DNA of 57,828 bases from an uncultured Bacilli bacterium (GCA_948629335.1 CAPHZB010000002.1:1-57828); one strand, 5' to 3'. Counted from the stretch's first letter, positions 31,935 to 40,776 are shown. Made by a program: numbers and translations. Notes: generated by a model not told the origin, from the letters alone.

Positions 31935-33327
31935 AAATGTCTAAATTAATATCAAAATCATTAAATTCATTTGAAGAAACATCTCTTACAACATCGTTTT
32001 CAATACGAAGCGGTGGGTTTGAACTAAATATAGGTGGAGTAGTTGGTTGTGGCTTTGTGGCTTCTACCATTTGTTTTTCTGTATTTATATTTGTGGAAGC
32101 AATAGAACTTGCTATTCCAAAATTCTCTTCTTTACTTGCTTCATCATTTTCTAATTCAATTAATTTTAGAACTTCTTCAATTGTTGTTTCACCCGCTAGA
32201 ACCTTGTTGATTCCATCCTGCAATAAAGTAGTAACATCAGATGTATATACTAACTTTCTTAGTTCATCCTTTCTTACATTATTACTAATCGCATCTTTTA
32301 CTTCCTGATTAACGAGAAGGACTTCATGTATTGCAATACGACCTCTATATCCATTGGAACATTCAGGGCATCCGACGTTTGTATAGACTTCATTTATTTG
32401 TTTGTGCGTAACTTCGTAGAGTAATTTTTTTTCATAGTCATTTGTTGGTCTTAACTTGCGACATTTTTTACAGAGCCTACGAGCTAATTTTTGTGCGATG
32501 ACACCTGTTAGAGCAGAAGACAAAAGATAACGTTCGACATCCATATCAAGTAAACGCTCAATTGTATTTAAAGAGGAATTGGTGTGGACAGTGGAAAGAA
32601 CGAGGTGCCCAGTAATTGAAGCACGAACTGCAATCTTTGCTGTTTCTGAGTCACGAATTTCACCAATCATGATAATATTTGGGTCTTGACGTAAAATAGA
32701 ACGAAGAACAGAAGCGAAGGTTAAACCAATTTCGCTGTTTGTTTGTACTTGATTAATACCTTCAATATTCATTTCAATTGGGTCCTCAACTGTAATAATA
32801 TTTGTTTCCTCTCGATTCAATCTCTGTAAGATGGAATAAACGGTTGTTGATTTACCACTACCAGTAGCACCTGTTACTAAAATAATTCCGTTTGGAACCG
32901 AAATCATCTTCAGTACTTTCTCATAATTGCTCTTTGAAAATCCTAAAGCTTCTAGACCTGCTTGGCTCATCGAATAATCCAAAATACGAACAACGATTTT
33001 TTCCCCTAAGTTTGTAGGAAGGGCAGAAACACGAAGATCCAAGTCGATGCCACCTAGTGTTGCTTTAATCGCACCATCTTGTGGAAGACGTGATTCTGTA
33101 ATATTCATTCCAGAAATAATTTTTATACGTGTAACTAAATTTTTCTTAATGTCGTTTGGAACCTCTACATAGTCCATTAAGTCTCCATCAATACGGATAC
33201 GAACTTTCATTTTATCTTCATGAGGGTCAAAGTGGATATCAGAAGCACCTCTTTTTGCAGCATCAACTAACATATCATTGACCACTTCAACAACTGGTAT
33301 TTTTTCAAAATCTATAATTTTTAACAC
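31933..33327 (-). CDS. pilB: Type IV pilus/type II secretion assembly ATPase (PilB/GspE-like)
   Basis: A 464-residue secretion ATPase that powers pilus assembly. Walker A TGATGSGKSTT is near residue 155, the Asp box and Walker B IIMIGEIRDSETA near 220, the His box GHLVLSTVHTNSS near 243, and a tetracysteine zinc motif (CKKCRKL, CPECSNG) near 285-330. The N-terminal GspE-N1 domain of longer enzymes is missing and a disordered Thr/Ser/Pro tail of about 70 residues is added at the C terminus. The start is GTG at 33327 with AGGAG upstream. It is divergent from two prepilin genes. Confidence 0.94.
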   Translation of the reverse strand: MLKIIDFEKIPVVEVVNDMLVDAAKRGASDIHFDPHEDKMKVRIRIDGDLMDYVEVPNDIKKNLVTRIKIISGMNITESRLPQDGAIKATLGGIDLDLRVSALPTNLGEKIVVRILDYSMSQAGLEALGFSKSNYEKVLKMISVPNGIILVTGATGSGKSTTVYSILQRLNREETNIITVEDPIEMNIEGINQVQTNSEIGLTFASVLRSILRQDPNIIMIGEIRDSETAKIAVRASITGHLVLSTVHTNSSLNTIERLLDMDVERYLLSSALTGVIAQKLARRLCKKCRKLRPTNDYEKKLLYEVTHKQINEVYTNVGCPECSNGYRGRIAIHEVLLVNQEVKDAISNNVRKDELRKLVYTSDVTTLLQDGINKVLAGETTIEEVLKLIELENDEASKEENFGIASSIASTNINTEKQMVEATKPQPTTPPIFSSNPPLRIENDVVRDVSSNEFNDFDINLDI

Positions 33328-33435
33328 ACCCTGTCAACTCCTTTTTTTATTCTTTTTTTTATTTAGGACTAGCATTTATCCTAGAAGTATTATATAATAG
33401 ATAAGAGGAAAATACAATAAAAAGGAGTTAAATTT

Positions 33436-33951
33436 ATGAAAAAAAATAATAGAGGTTTTACATTAGTTGAGACATTAGTCGTCTCTGCCTTTATCATCGG
33501 TGTTTTGGTATTTTTGTTTGCAGAGTTTACACAATTGAAAAAAAGCTATGATGTATCTTTTGAGTTTAATACAATTCCAGCATTATATAAAGCAAAGAAC
33601 ATTGATCGCTATATTACCTCTACAGGAAATGAACTATTAATTCAAGCTCTAGAAAATAGCAGTGGGGGATTTATTGATATTACAACTTGTCCAAGTGAAT
33701 ATGTAATGAAGACAGATTACTGTAAAACTTTATTTAGTGATTTAAGAGTTTCTTCGGTGTTTGCGGTAAAAGAATCTACCCTTAAAACAAGTTTTGAAGA
33801 CGAACTAAAAGATAATAAGACAGGATTTTACCATGAAAAGCTATACCAATTTGTAAAAAATATGAGTATTAATAATGAAAACTATGAAGGGTACAGATTG
33901 GTTGTTGAATTTGAAGGTGACCAATTTGGAACGGTTAAGTTAAGTAATTAG
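33436..33951 (+). CDS. Prepilin-type protein (type IV pilin-like)
   Basis: A 171-residue protein with a class III signal: KKNNRGFTLVETLVVSAFII, cleaved after Gly by the prepilin peptidase, with Glu at mature position 5 and one hydrophobic helix (residues 8-30). The soluble part has a Cys pair (TTCPSEYVMKTDYC) that may form a pilin disulfide. AAGGAG lies ahead of the ATG and a TATAAT box is at 33393-33398. It is followed 9 bp later by a second prepilin, and divergent from the motor ATPase, so together they look like a minor-pilin pair. Confidence 0.88.
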   Translation: MKKNNRGFTLVETLVVSAFIIGVLVFLFAEFTQLKKSYDVSFEFNTIPALYKAKNIDRYITSTGNELLIQALENSSGGFIDITTCPSEYVMKTDYCKTLFSDLRVSSVFAVKESTLKTSFEDELKDNKTGFYHEKLYQFVKNMSINNENYEGYRLVVEFEGDQFGTVKLSN

Positions 33952-33960
33952 GAGGATTAT

Positions 33961-35448
33961 ATGGAAAGAAACGAAAAAGGATTTACACTTGTTGAAATTA
34001 TTGTTACATTTTGTTTAATTTCAACAATATCATTTTTATTATTTCAAATTGTTTTAAGTTTAAAAAATTTGTATACCTCTTCTGATTATAAAACGATTTT
34101 ATTAATTGACCAAGGGAATTTGACACGGAGAATCAATGATGACTTTTTTGATTTAAATGTAAATGAGATTAAGACTTGTTCAGATGGAACAGTAGATCAC
34201 CAGTTATGTTTGGATTTTGTATTAACAGATCCAAGTACAAGAGATGAAGCAGGGGAACCTACGAAAGTAACAAAACGATTAGAGGTCATTTCTCCGAAGG
34301 AAGATGTAGAAGGAAAAATTATATACGATGGTTATGCAATGACTTTTGCAAAAGGAAGTCAATTAGGTGAAGTAGAAGCAACACTTTCTTATATTCCAGA
34401 TGATACAGTTAGATACAACACTTTTTTGACAATCGACGCTCCTATTACTAATAAATTATCTTCTGGAGACTTTGGACTACATATGACAACGCAGTTCTAT
34501 ACCGAAATGGATGCGAATGGAGAATTATCTCCTACTAAAATGAACGAGTATAATCAATTGCAATCTTCAAATTGGGGACTTACAGGGGTACAAGCAGTTC
34601 ATTTAACAACATTTACAGTGAATGATATGATACGTAGAGTTTTAGCAACAGAGGGAGGAAAATATACAAAAGATGGACTTTATGATGTATCTCTTGATGT
34701 ATGGAATAGAAATGATAAAGATTTTCCTAAATATGTATATAAAGGAACAAGCCCAAATAACTTTATTGTTATAGATGCAAAGTGTTATCGAATTATGCAA
34801 ATAACACAAGAAAATGGATTAAAAATCATTTATGATGGAACTTATGTAGGGAATTCTTGTAGATCAGAAACAACGGCTTCTAAAACAGCAAATTATGGAA
34901 CAAATAACAATTGGTTAAATTCTCAAATTCGAAATACAACATTAACGAATTTCGTCTTGGATAAAAATATCAGTTCTAATAGTAATTTCTTCTATGGGGC
35001 AGTAACGTTACCTAGTACTTCAACAGAAGATACTTATACCAATATGGTAAATATGTTGGTACAACAAAAGGGTGCATCAGCAATTTCTGCAGTTGTTAGT
35101 GAATATTATGGAGATCATGCAAAGAGTATTGCTGTTCCTTCGATTCTAGATTATGTTTTATCTTCAAGTGCAGAGACTTGTACGGGGATACTCTCAGCTA
35201 GAACAGGAAGTTGCAATAGTGCGAACTATTTAGCAAAAAGTTTTAATTATTGGTTGATGACAGCAGATGGAGCTAACACAACAAATGCATGGAGTATTGT
35301 GGGTGGAAAATTAACATCAAGTACAGTAGGAACTTCTATGGGTGTAAGACCTGTCCTTTATTTAAAAGCTTCAACAACATTTACCCTTTCTGAGGGAGGT
35401 GTAGGAGCAAAAGGTTCAAGTACAAACCCTTACATTGTAAATTCATAA
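33961..35448 (+). CDS. Prepilin with large C-terminal extracellular domain
   Basis: A 495-residue protein with a prepilin signal (ERNEKGFTLVEIIVTFCLIS, Glu at mature position 5) and then about 460 extracellular residues. The last 250 residues resemble a domain common in surface proteins of gut Bacilli (DUF6273-like): FIVIDAKCYRIMQITQENG, a NYGTNNNWLNSQIRNTTL segment, MGVRPVLYLK and STNPYIV at the end. The length is three times that of a normal pilin, so it is probably a tip or adhesive pilin. AGGAGG is just before the ATG. The 3' end overlaps the convergent ylbJ gene by 19 bp. Confidence 0.85.
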   Translation: MERNEKGFTLVEIIVTFCLISTISFLLFQIVLSLKNLYTSSDYKTILLIDQGNLTRRINDDFFDLNVNEIKTCSDGTVDHQLCLDFVLTDPSTRDEAGEPTKVTKRLEVISPKEDVEGKIIYDGYAMTFAKGSQLGEVEATLSYIPDDTVRYNTFLTIDAPITNKLSSGDFGLHMTTQFYTEMDANGELSPTKMNEYNQLQSSNWGLTGVQAVHLTTFTVNDMIRRVLATEGGKYTKDGLYDVSLDVWNRNDKDFPKYVYKGTSPNNFIVIDAKCYRIMQITQENGLKIIYDGTYVGNSCRSETTASKTANYGTNNNWLNSQIRNTTLTNFVLDKNISSNSNFFYGAVTLPSTSTEDTYTNMVNMLVQQKGASAISAVVSEYYGDHAKSIAVPSILDYVLSSSAETCTGILSARTGSCNSANYLAKSFNYWLMTADGANTTNAWSIVGGKLTSSTVGTSMGVRPVLYLKASTTFTLSEGGVGAKGSSTNPYIVNS

Positions 35449-36395
35449 AGAAGTAAAAATAAACAACCTGCAATGGCTGCATGAAGTAGGCGTGCCATTA
35501 AAAAAGGAAGAGTATTTAAGTCAGTATCTGAAAGGATACTGATTATTTGTATATAGATACTGATGCCACCGAAAGATAAAAGCATCACAGATAGAATCCC
35601 TTTATGAAAGGAAGACAAATCCAAGACAGAAAGGGCTTGTAAACCTTGTGTCATTTCTAAAATCCCTTTTATGGTAGCGTTTAAGTATCCATTCGTTGGT
35701 AGAAAATCGTGAAGTAGTGCAGTTATTATAAATATGAATGTCACACTTCCTAAAATTAATAACATCACATCGAGTGCTTCTTTGATACTTTTTACAACTA
35801 TAACAGCAATATTTTTCTGTTTCTGCACTTGCCACATTTTTTTCATTGCTTCTTTTAAATGTATCTTATGTTCCCCCTCTTGATTTGAAGGCGTACCATA
35901 ATTACGAAAAAGAAAAGCAATGATAAAGTTAGCTAAATAATGGCAGGTTAAAATAAGAAATCCTAATTTTGGATTTTGCAAATAGGTAATTGATAAGGTT
36001 CCTAAAATAAAAAGAGGACTTGAGAAAAAAGTAAATGTTAATACCTTTTCTGCTTCTTTTTTAGAAAGTAATCCTTTTTGATATAATTCCTTGGTATATT
36101 TTGCATTAGAAGGGCTACCTGATAACAAGCTCATAGCCACGACAAAAGAAGCATTTGGATTAACTCTAAAAAGATACATAAGTGGTTTTAAAATTTCTTT
36201 AAAAAGTTCAATAAATCCATATTCAATCATAATATGTGCTATAATGAAGAAAGGAAATAGGGAAGGAAAAATATTTTGTTTCCAAATATCTATGCCTTTT
36301 ATAACGGATTCTAACACAATGCTTGTATTTCGAAATAGTAAGAAAATAGAACTAATTAAAAGAAAACTAATCAAAAAAGAAGAAAATTTCTTCAT
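35430..36395 (-). CDS. ylbJ: Sporulation integral membrane protein YlbJ
   Basis: A 321-residue membrane protein with about eight membrane helices, of the YlbJ/nucleoside-recognition (Gate) family. NIFPSLFPFFIIAHIMIEYG, SLLSGSPSNAKYTKELYQKGLLS and ILGSVTFIFIITALLHDFLP fit YlbJ, which is made in the mother cell and needed for spore cortex formation. The start at 36395 follows AAGGTGA; a GTG at 36404 lies in that site. It is divergent from a YlbL-type protease, and ylbJ and ylbL are also neighbours in B. subtilis. Confidence 0.9.
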   Translation of the reverse strand: MKKFSSFLISFLLISSIFLLFRNTSIVLESVIKGIDIWKQNIFPSLFPFFIIAHIMIEYGFIELFKEILKPLMYLFRVNPNASFVVAMSLLSGSPSNAKYTKELYQKGLLSKKEAEKVLTFTFFSSPLFILGTLSITYLQNPKLGFLILTCHYLANFIIAFLFRNYGTPSNQEGEHKIHLKEAMKKMWQVQKQKNIAVIVVKSIKEALDVMLLILGSVTFIFIITALLHDFLPTNGYLNATIKGILEMTQGLQALSVLDLSSFHKGILSVMLLSFGGISIYIQIISILSDTDLNTLPFLMARLLHAAIAGCLFLLLYEFTM

Positions 36396-36459
36396 AAGAA
36401 TCACCTTATAAAATATATGAAAGAAATTTGGAATCTTGAATAGAATGGAGTGGTGAGAT

Positions 36460-37446
36460 ATGAAAATTACAAAATTAATAAAAGGAAATTGGTTGTATAT
36501 TTTAATTGTTGTTATTGCTTGTTTTCTCTTTTTATTTCCGCTTCCTTATATTATAGAAGGACCTGGCGGACTAATTGCGGTTGGAGAGCGTTTTCAAGTA
36601 GAAGGGATGGAGAAAGACCTAAATTACTATTTGGCGTATGTGTCAGAATATAAAGCAACACCTATTACTTTTTTGCACGCGAAAATGCATAAAGATTATG
36701 AAATCACTTCTAAAAGGGAACAGGTAGGAACAGATAGTGAGGTTAGTTTTAGAAATCATCTTATGTTAGAAGAAGCAAATCAAGATGCTTTAATCTATGC
36801 TTATTTAAAAGCAGGAAAACAAGTCAATATTTTAAAAGAAGAAGCATATGTAACTTATATTGATAACCTCGCAGATACCGACTTAGAAATAGGAGACAAA
36901 ATCATAAGTATAAATGGAAATACACTCGAAAGTAAACAAAACTTATTTGAAATGATTCAATCATCTACTATTTCAGAAAAGTTAAAAATACAGGTAGAAA
37001 AGAACGGAAAAATAGAGGAGAAATATGCACGTGTATTTGATGTAGAAGGAACAAAAAAAATAGGAATTTTACCTACTTTAAAAAGGGAAATACAAGTGGA
37101 GCCTAAAATCGAATTTATTTTTGACAAAAGCGAATCAGGTTCTTCAGGGGGATTTATGATGACACTTGCCATTTATGATGCGCTAACCAATTCAAATTTT
37201 TCAAAAAAAATGAAAATAGCGGGAACTGGGACAATTGATGGAGAAGGAAATATTGGAGAAATTGGGGGAATCAAGTATAAAATTCTAGGTGCCTTAAAAG
37301 AAAAAGCAGATATTTTCTTTGTTCCTTCTGAAAATTATGAGGAAGCTTTAAAAACATTAGAAGAAAGTAAGAAAAAAATGAAATTGATTGAGGTAAGCCA
37401 TTTTGATGAGGCCATTTCTTATTTAGAGAAAATTAAGGTAGAATGA
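36460..37446 (+). CDS. ylbL: PDZ and Lon-type (S16) membrane serine protease, YlbL-like
   Basis: A 328-residue protein with one N-terminal membrane anchor (residues 12-30), a PDZ domain (about 128-195, GDKIISINGNTLESKQNL) and a Lon-like protease domain. The catalytic dyad is Ser229 in SGSSGGFMMTLAIYD and Lys274 in GGIKYKILGA, with GTGTIDGEGNIGEIGG between as in the family. The gene is divergent from ylbJ, the same pairing as in B. subtilis. Related proteases act on the outside of the membrane on unknown substrates. Confidence 0.93.
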   Translation: MKITKLIKGNWLYILIVVIACFLFLFPLPYIIEGPGGLIAVGERFQVEGMEKDLNYYLAYVSEYKATPITFLHAKMHKDYEITSKREQVGTDSEVSFRNHLMLEEANQDALIYAYLKAGKQVNILKEEAYVTYIDNLADTDLEIGDKIISINGNTLESKQNLFEMIQSSTISEKLKIQVEKNGKIEEKYARVFDVEGTKKIGILPTLKREIQVEPKIEFIFDKSESGSSGGFMMTLAIYDALTNSNFSKKMKIAGTGTIDGEGNIGEIGGIKYKILGALKEKADIFFVPSENYEEALKTLEESKKKMKLIEVSHFDEAISYLEKIKVE

Positions 37447-37482
37447 GTGCGTATAACTGAAAATAAAAAGTCTGAAATTGGT

Positions 37483-37511
37483 TTGACGAATAGGAAGTTT
37501 TGTGCTAAAAT
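37483..37511 (+). promoter_or_regulatory. Promoter of candidate antitoxin RNA
   Basis: TTGACG (37483-37488), 17 nt, TAAAAT (37506-37511), close to consensus and followed within 120 nt by a terminator, with no reading frame between. Confidence 0.75.
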
Positions 37512-37517
37512 GTATGT

Positions 37518-37631
37518 AGTGAAAGAAATTTCATATAATAAAAAAGAGATACATTTGATATTCGCATGTCAGATGTATACTCTATTCAATAGTGTAACAC
37601 CGTTTCAAAAGAAGATTCGGTGTTTTCGTTT
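37518..37631 (+). ncRNA. Candidate antisense antitoxin RNA of a type I toxin-antitoxin module
   Basis: A transcript of about 114 nt is predicted from the promoter at 37483 to a hairpin AACACCG/CGGTGTT (37596-37602, 37618-37624) followed by TTTCGTTT. It contains a second hairpin (37546-37582) that is the terminator of the opposite transcript. It overlaps the 3' end of the minus-strand small mRNA (about 37808 down to 37540), the arrangement of TxpA/RatA and BsrG/SR4 pairs, where the antisense RNA blocks translation of or destroys the toxin mRNA. A 63-residue frame crossing it (37447-37638) has no ribosome-binding site and is not called. Confidence 0.6.
37540..37582 (-). terminator. Terminator of the candidate toxin mRNA
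   Basis: On the minus strand GAGTATACATCTGA pairs with TCAAATGTATCTC (37546-37582, one bulge and a mismatch) and is followed by six U (37540-37545). It lies inside the opposite-strand RNA. Confidence 0.75.
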
Positions 37632-37634
37632 AAG

Positions 37635-37737
37635 TTAGTCCTTATTTTTAAGAACTAAGATAGTATAAAATACTATAGTTATAAAGATAACTACTAATTC
37701 CAAAAGAATTAATCCTTTCTATAATTTTTTGAATCAT
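37635..37737 (-). pseudogene. Candidate type I toxin, frameshifted small membrane peptide
   Basis: An ATG at 37737 follows AGAGGTGATTTCT, the ribosome-binding site style of holin-like toxins, and encodes MIQKIIERINSF before continuing in a non-hydrophobic frame to 37648. In the next phase the DNA encodes ELVVIFITIVFYTILVLKNKD and stops at 37635: one membrane helix and a Lys-rich end, as in the TxpA/BsrG type. A single-base change in the TTTTGG run would join them into a normal toxin of about 33 residues. Alternatively a TTG start 8 nt after AGAAAGGA yields the 22-residue helix alone. So the toxin is either frameshifted or starts unusually. Confidence 0.5.
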
Positions 37738-37814
37738 AGAAATCACCTCTATTCTAGTACCAAAAGATACAAAAACAGAGTAAAACACCTAACTATCAAA
37801 TTATCTCTAGATTA

Positions 37815-37843
37815 ATTGTATAACATTTATAAAAAATAAGCAA
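37815..37843 (-). promoter_or_regulatory. Promoter of candidate toxin mRNA
   Basis: On the minus strand TTGCTT (37843-37838), 17 nt, TACAAT (37820-37815). The first transcribed base would be near 37808, giving a leader of about 70 nt before the ATG. Confidence 0.6.
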
Positions 37844-37849
37844 TAAAAT

Positions 37850-38290
37850 TTATGAATGAATGTTCGTAATTGGTAAAATAATAGAGTTTAAAACAAAAGA
37901 AATCCATTTTTTATCATTTCAATCCAGGATAAACGCATGAGTTTTTCTTGTAAATAAAGGCTTTGTAGACAAGATGTTATCAAAAACAATTAAATAATCA
38001 TAATAAATATTAAGTTTAATTGAAATTTGACTGATGATAATTAAATATTTAATCCCTTATTTTATTGAGAATTTAGTAATTGTAATCTCATGCGTTTATC
38101 TTGCATTTCAATCTGTTTTTTATATTCTTTTTCCAATTTTTCTGTTATAATTATCCTAAAACTTCTTTATTGTCTATTTTTTCTTTTAACAACAGTTTAC
38201 GAAGTTGCTTTATTTTTGTCAAATTGTAACTTTTATTTTTGGAAGACACCTATAGAATAAAGCGAGGATTGAAGGAAGAACAAAAACAGT
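37850..38290. other. AT-rich region with gene remnant and inverted repeat
   Basis: No intact gene. GATAAACGCATGAG (37930-37943) is repeated inverted at 38089-38102, each followed or preceded by ATTTCAATC-like sequence. On the minus strand between about 38240 and 38060 there are broken frames reading KQLRKLLLKEKIDNKEVLG and EKLEKEYKKQIEMQDKRMRLQ with stops between, which look like the end of a decayed coiled-coil gene. The flanking minus-strand transglutaminase gene ends at 38317. Confidence 0.4.
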
Positions 38291-38298
38291 TCACTAAA

Positions 38299-38322
38299 AA
38301 ATAAGGGTTTAATCCCTTATTT
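38299..38322 (-). terminator. Terminator of the transglutaminase-like gene
   Basis: AAATAAGGG (38299-38307) pairs with CCCTTATTT (38314-38322); reading the minus strand it is followed by a U run. The stop codon lies inside the stem. Confidence 0.78.
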
Positions 38323-39231
38323 TGTTTCTAAATAAACTTTTTCATTAAAATTATGTTGTTCTCTATCTAAATTTTTTAATGTGGTTGTATCGATTAAAAA
38401 GAATTTGTGCGTTAATATACTTTCACCTGTTGAAGTAATTGGATCATCCCAAGTCAAATCCAAATGTTTCCAACTTCCATTAATATAAACGAGATTCCAA
38501 ATATGATTATCAGAAGAAATGCGATAATTTGGAATGTTCATTTTTTCTAAAAAGAGTGCCATTGCATCTGTATAGCCACCACATAAGGCTTTTCCAGCAA
38601 GAAGGGGTCCGTAAGCCATATTGCTTTTATATTTATATCTATTTGCATCTGTAGGATCTTCTTCTTTTAAAGAATCATATACCGTATGACTAATAATATA
38701 ATCATGAATTTTTTTAATTTTATCATAATCACTCATTGTATCTGTAATGAGTTCCTCATAGATTGCATTTATTTTTTTATCAATTTCTAAAATATCATTA
38801 TTTGTATATTGGTGTGTCACTCCAATCGTGATTTTATTAAAATTATTGATACTAATAGATATAGTTTCATAGGTATTATAAGGATGAACGAAATTATTGA
38901 TATTTGATAATAATTCTGCGTCTTTTGCGATGGCATTGACATCAGTACTGCAATCATATTCATCACTACAATAGAAAGAAAAAGTATCCCAACCTGCATT
39001 TAATATTGTATAAATTACATTTAAGAGTTCTTCTTTTGTTTTAGGATAAAAATTATTAGTTTCTTGTACATAAGCAAAAGCATAATCTTTATGGTATGAA
39101 GTGACTTCAGGTACGACAACTTCTTTTTTAAAGATAAAATTGGTATATAAATAAGTTGCAATTGGTTCTTTATAATAAATAATACCTGCACAGATACATA
39201 AAACAATCAAATACTTAAGGAACTTTTTCAT
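38317..39231 (-). CDS. Membrane-anchored transglutaminase-like protein
   Basis: A 304-residue protein with an N-terminal membrane anchor (residues 5-20) and an extracytoplasmic transglutaminase-like domain. The triad is Cys217 in GKALCGGYTDAM, His243 in DNHIWNLVYI and Asp258 in HLDLTWDD. It could be a cysteine protease or crosslinking enzyme of the cell envelope. GGTGGTGATGG precedes the ATG. It has its own terminator and lies next to rpsT; similar proteins are abundant in gut Bacilli. Substrate unknown. Confidence 0.85.
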   Translation of the reverse strand: MKKFLKYLIVLCICAGIIYYKEPIATYLYTNFIFKKEVVVPEVTSYHKDYAFAYVQETNNFYPKTKEELLNVIYTILNAGWDTFSFYCSDEYDCSTDVNAIAKDAELLSNINNFVHPYNTYETISISINNFNKITIGVTHQYTNNDILEIDKKINAIYEELITDTMSDYDKIKKIHDYIISHTVYDSLKEEDPTDANRYKYKSNMAYGPLLAGKALCGGYTDAMALFLEKMNIPNYRISSDNHIWNLVYINGSWKHLDLTWDDPITSTGESILTHKFFLIDTTTLKNLDREQHNFNEKVYLETK

Positions 39232-39263
39232 ACCATCACCACCACTATTATACCAAATAAAAG

Positions 39264-39288
39264 AAAAAAAAGAAGTATTTTTTACTTC
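39264..39288 (-). terminator. Terminator of rpsT
   Basis: GAAGTA/TACTTC (39272-39277, 39283-39288); on the minus strand it is followed by U8. It overlaps the stop codon. Confidence 0.75.
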
Positions 39289-39545
39289 ATTTCGTTTACT
39301 TTTTTTGTAAGTCTTGACTTATGACGTGCTACAAAATTACTTGTAACCACTCCCTTTGATGCAGCCTTATCTAATCTATTGTAAACAATTTGTAGGTTTT
39401 CTTTTGCTTTCTCAGCATCTTTTGAAGCAATTGCTTTTTCTAAGTTTTTCATAGCCGTTTTTAAACTTGCTTTATACACATTATTGACTTTATTTTTCTT
39501 TTCTTGTACAATTACAGCTTTTTTGGCATTCTTAATATTTGGCAT
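39282..39545 (-). CDS. rpsT: 30S ribosomal protein S20
   Basis: An 87-residue, strongly basic helical protein beginning MPNIKNAKKAVIVQEKKN and with KGVVTSNFVARHKSRLTKKVNEM at the end, diagnostic of S20, which binds 16S rRNA. GGAGGTGAG lies 5 nt ahead of the ATG. The divergent neighbour is gpr, an association also seen in B. subtilis (rpsT next to gpr). Confidence 0.97.
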   Translation of the reverse strand: MPNIKNAKKAVIVQEKKNKVNNVYKASLKTAMKNLEKAIASKDAEKAKENLQIVYNRLDKAASKGVVTSNFVARHKSRLTKKVNEMK

Positions 39546-39644
39546 ATTCTCACCTCCATGTCACTTGCTTTTTATATTTTAGCAAACTTTTTTAGAAAAT
39601 GCAAATAAAACTGCACTTTCTGGTAAAAAATAGTAATGGTGATT

Positions 39645-40649
39645 ATGTTGAGAGAGATTGACTTAAAGAATTTTAAAATTAGGACAGATTTAATTACAGA
39701 ATCAGTTACGGATTTGAAACGGGAAGAAGTTTTAAAAGGCGTATTTGTCAGTAAGCTTTGTTTAGATGAAACTAGGGCAAAGGAAGGATTAAAAAAACCA
39801 GGAAACTATACCACAATCGAATTTACTGATATAACCGATATTGATAATTTTTTAGGGGTAAAGCAGGTACTGAAATCTTGTTTAAAACCATTCATAAAGG
39901 GTGAAAAAACATTACTAATAGGACTTGGAAATCAAAAATCAACACCAGATATTCTTGGTCCTAAGACCATTGATGAAATTGTTGTTACCAGTTATTTGGA
40001 GAATCTTGGTCCGTTAGAAGAAGGATTCTCTAGTACGGCTATCTTTAAACCAGGAGTCACTGGAGAAACAGGATTAGAAACGAGTAGTGTCCTAAAAAGT
40101 ATTGTTACAAGCTTTAAGCCCAAACAAGTCATTGTTATTGATGCTTTAGCTAGTAAATCGTTAGATCGTGTCTGTAAGACCATTCAAATTACAGATACAG
40201 GGATTGAACCAGGTAGTGGAGTTGGGAATAAACGAACAGAAATTAGTGCAGATACACTAGGTGTACCCGTTTTAGCTATTGGAATTCCTACGGTTGTTGA
40301 TGCTGTTAGTGTTGTAAGTGACACAATTACCTATTTAATGAAGCAATACTCTTTTCAAAAAAAATTTTTACATACAAAAAAGAGTAGGCTCATTCCAACA
40401 AGTAAAATTAACTATTTAAATGAAGAGATTGAAATTGATAAGGAAGATAAAGAAAAGGTTCTTGGTATGTTAGGATTATTAGAAGAGGAAGAGGTAAAAG
40501 AACTTTTCTATGAAGTTTTGACACCAATCGGTTATAATTTAATGGTAACCCCTAAAGAAATTGATTTTACCGTTCAAAAATTAGCCCATCTTCTAGCAAC
40601 TGCCTTAAACGAAATCTTACATCCCAAGTTGGAAGAAAGTAAGGAATAA
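39645..40649 (+). CDS. gpr: Germination protease GPR
   Basis: A 334-residue aspartic-type protease that degrades small acid-soluble spore proteins during germination. FKIRTDLITES matches the region around the propeptide processing site, and KTLLIGLGNQKSTPDILGPKTI, KPGVTGETGLETSSVLKSI, VIVIDALASKSLDRVCKTIQITDTGIEPGSGVGN are the conserved core. The propeptide before the cleavage site is only about 14 residues. The ATG at 39645 sits after GGTGATT; an ATG at 39636 is in frame. As a forespore gene it should use sigma-F/G rather than the sigma-A boxes seen elsewhere; I see no certain match. Confidence 0.96.
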   Translation: MLREIDLKNFKIRTDLITESVTDLKREEVLKGVFVSKLCLDETRAKEGLKKPGNYTTIEFTDITDIDNFLGVKQVLKSCLKPFIKGEKTLLIGLGNQKSTPDILGPKTIDEIVVTSYLENLGPLEEGFSSTAIFKPGVTGETGLETSSVLKSIVTSFKPKQVIVIDALASKSLDRVCKTIQITDTGIEPGSGVGNKRTEISADTLGVPVLAIGIPTVVDAVSVVSDTITYLMKQYSFQKKFLHTKKSRLIPTSKINYLNEEIEIDKEDKEKVLGMLGLLEEEEVKELFYEVLTPIGYNLMVTPKEIDFTVQKLAHLLATALNEILHPKLEESKE

Positions 40650-40776
40650 AGATCATTAAAAATGTCAAGAAGTGTAAAAATAGAAAAAAAGTATTCACAA
40701 AAAGAAGAAATTAAGGTACATTTATGATAAGTAAAAAAGGCTTATTTTTATTTACAAAGATAGAGAGGTTTTGGTT

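Noticed and set aside
37447..37638. 63-residue reading frame downstream of the YlbL-like protease
   Set aside because: No ribosome-binding site, low-complexity content, and it runs through a promoter, hairpin and terminator of a predicted small RNA.
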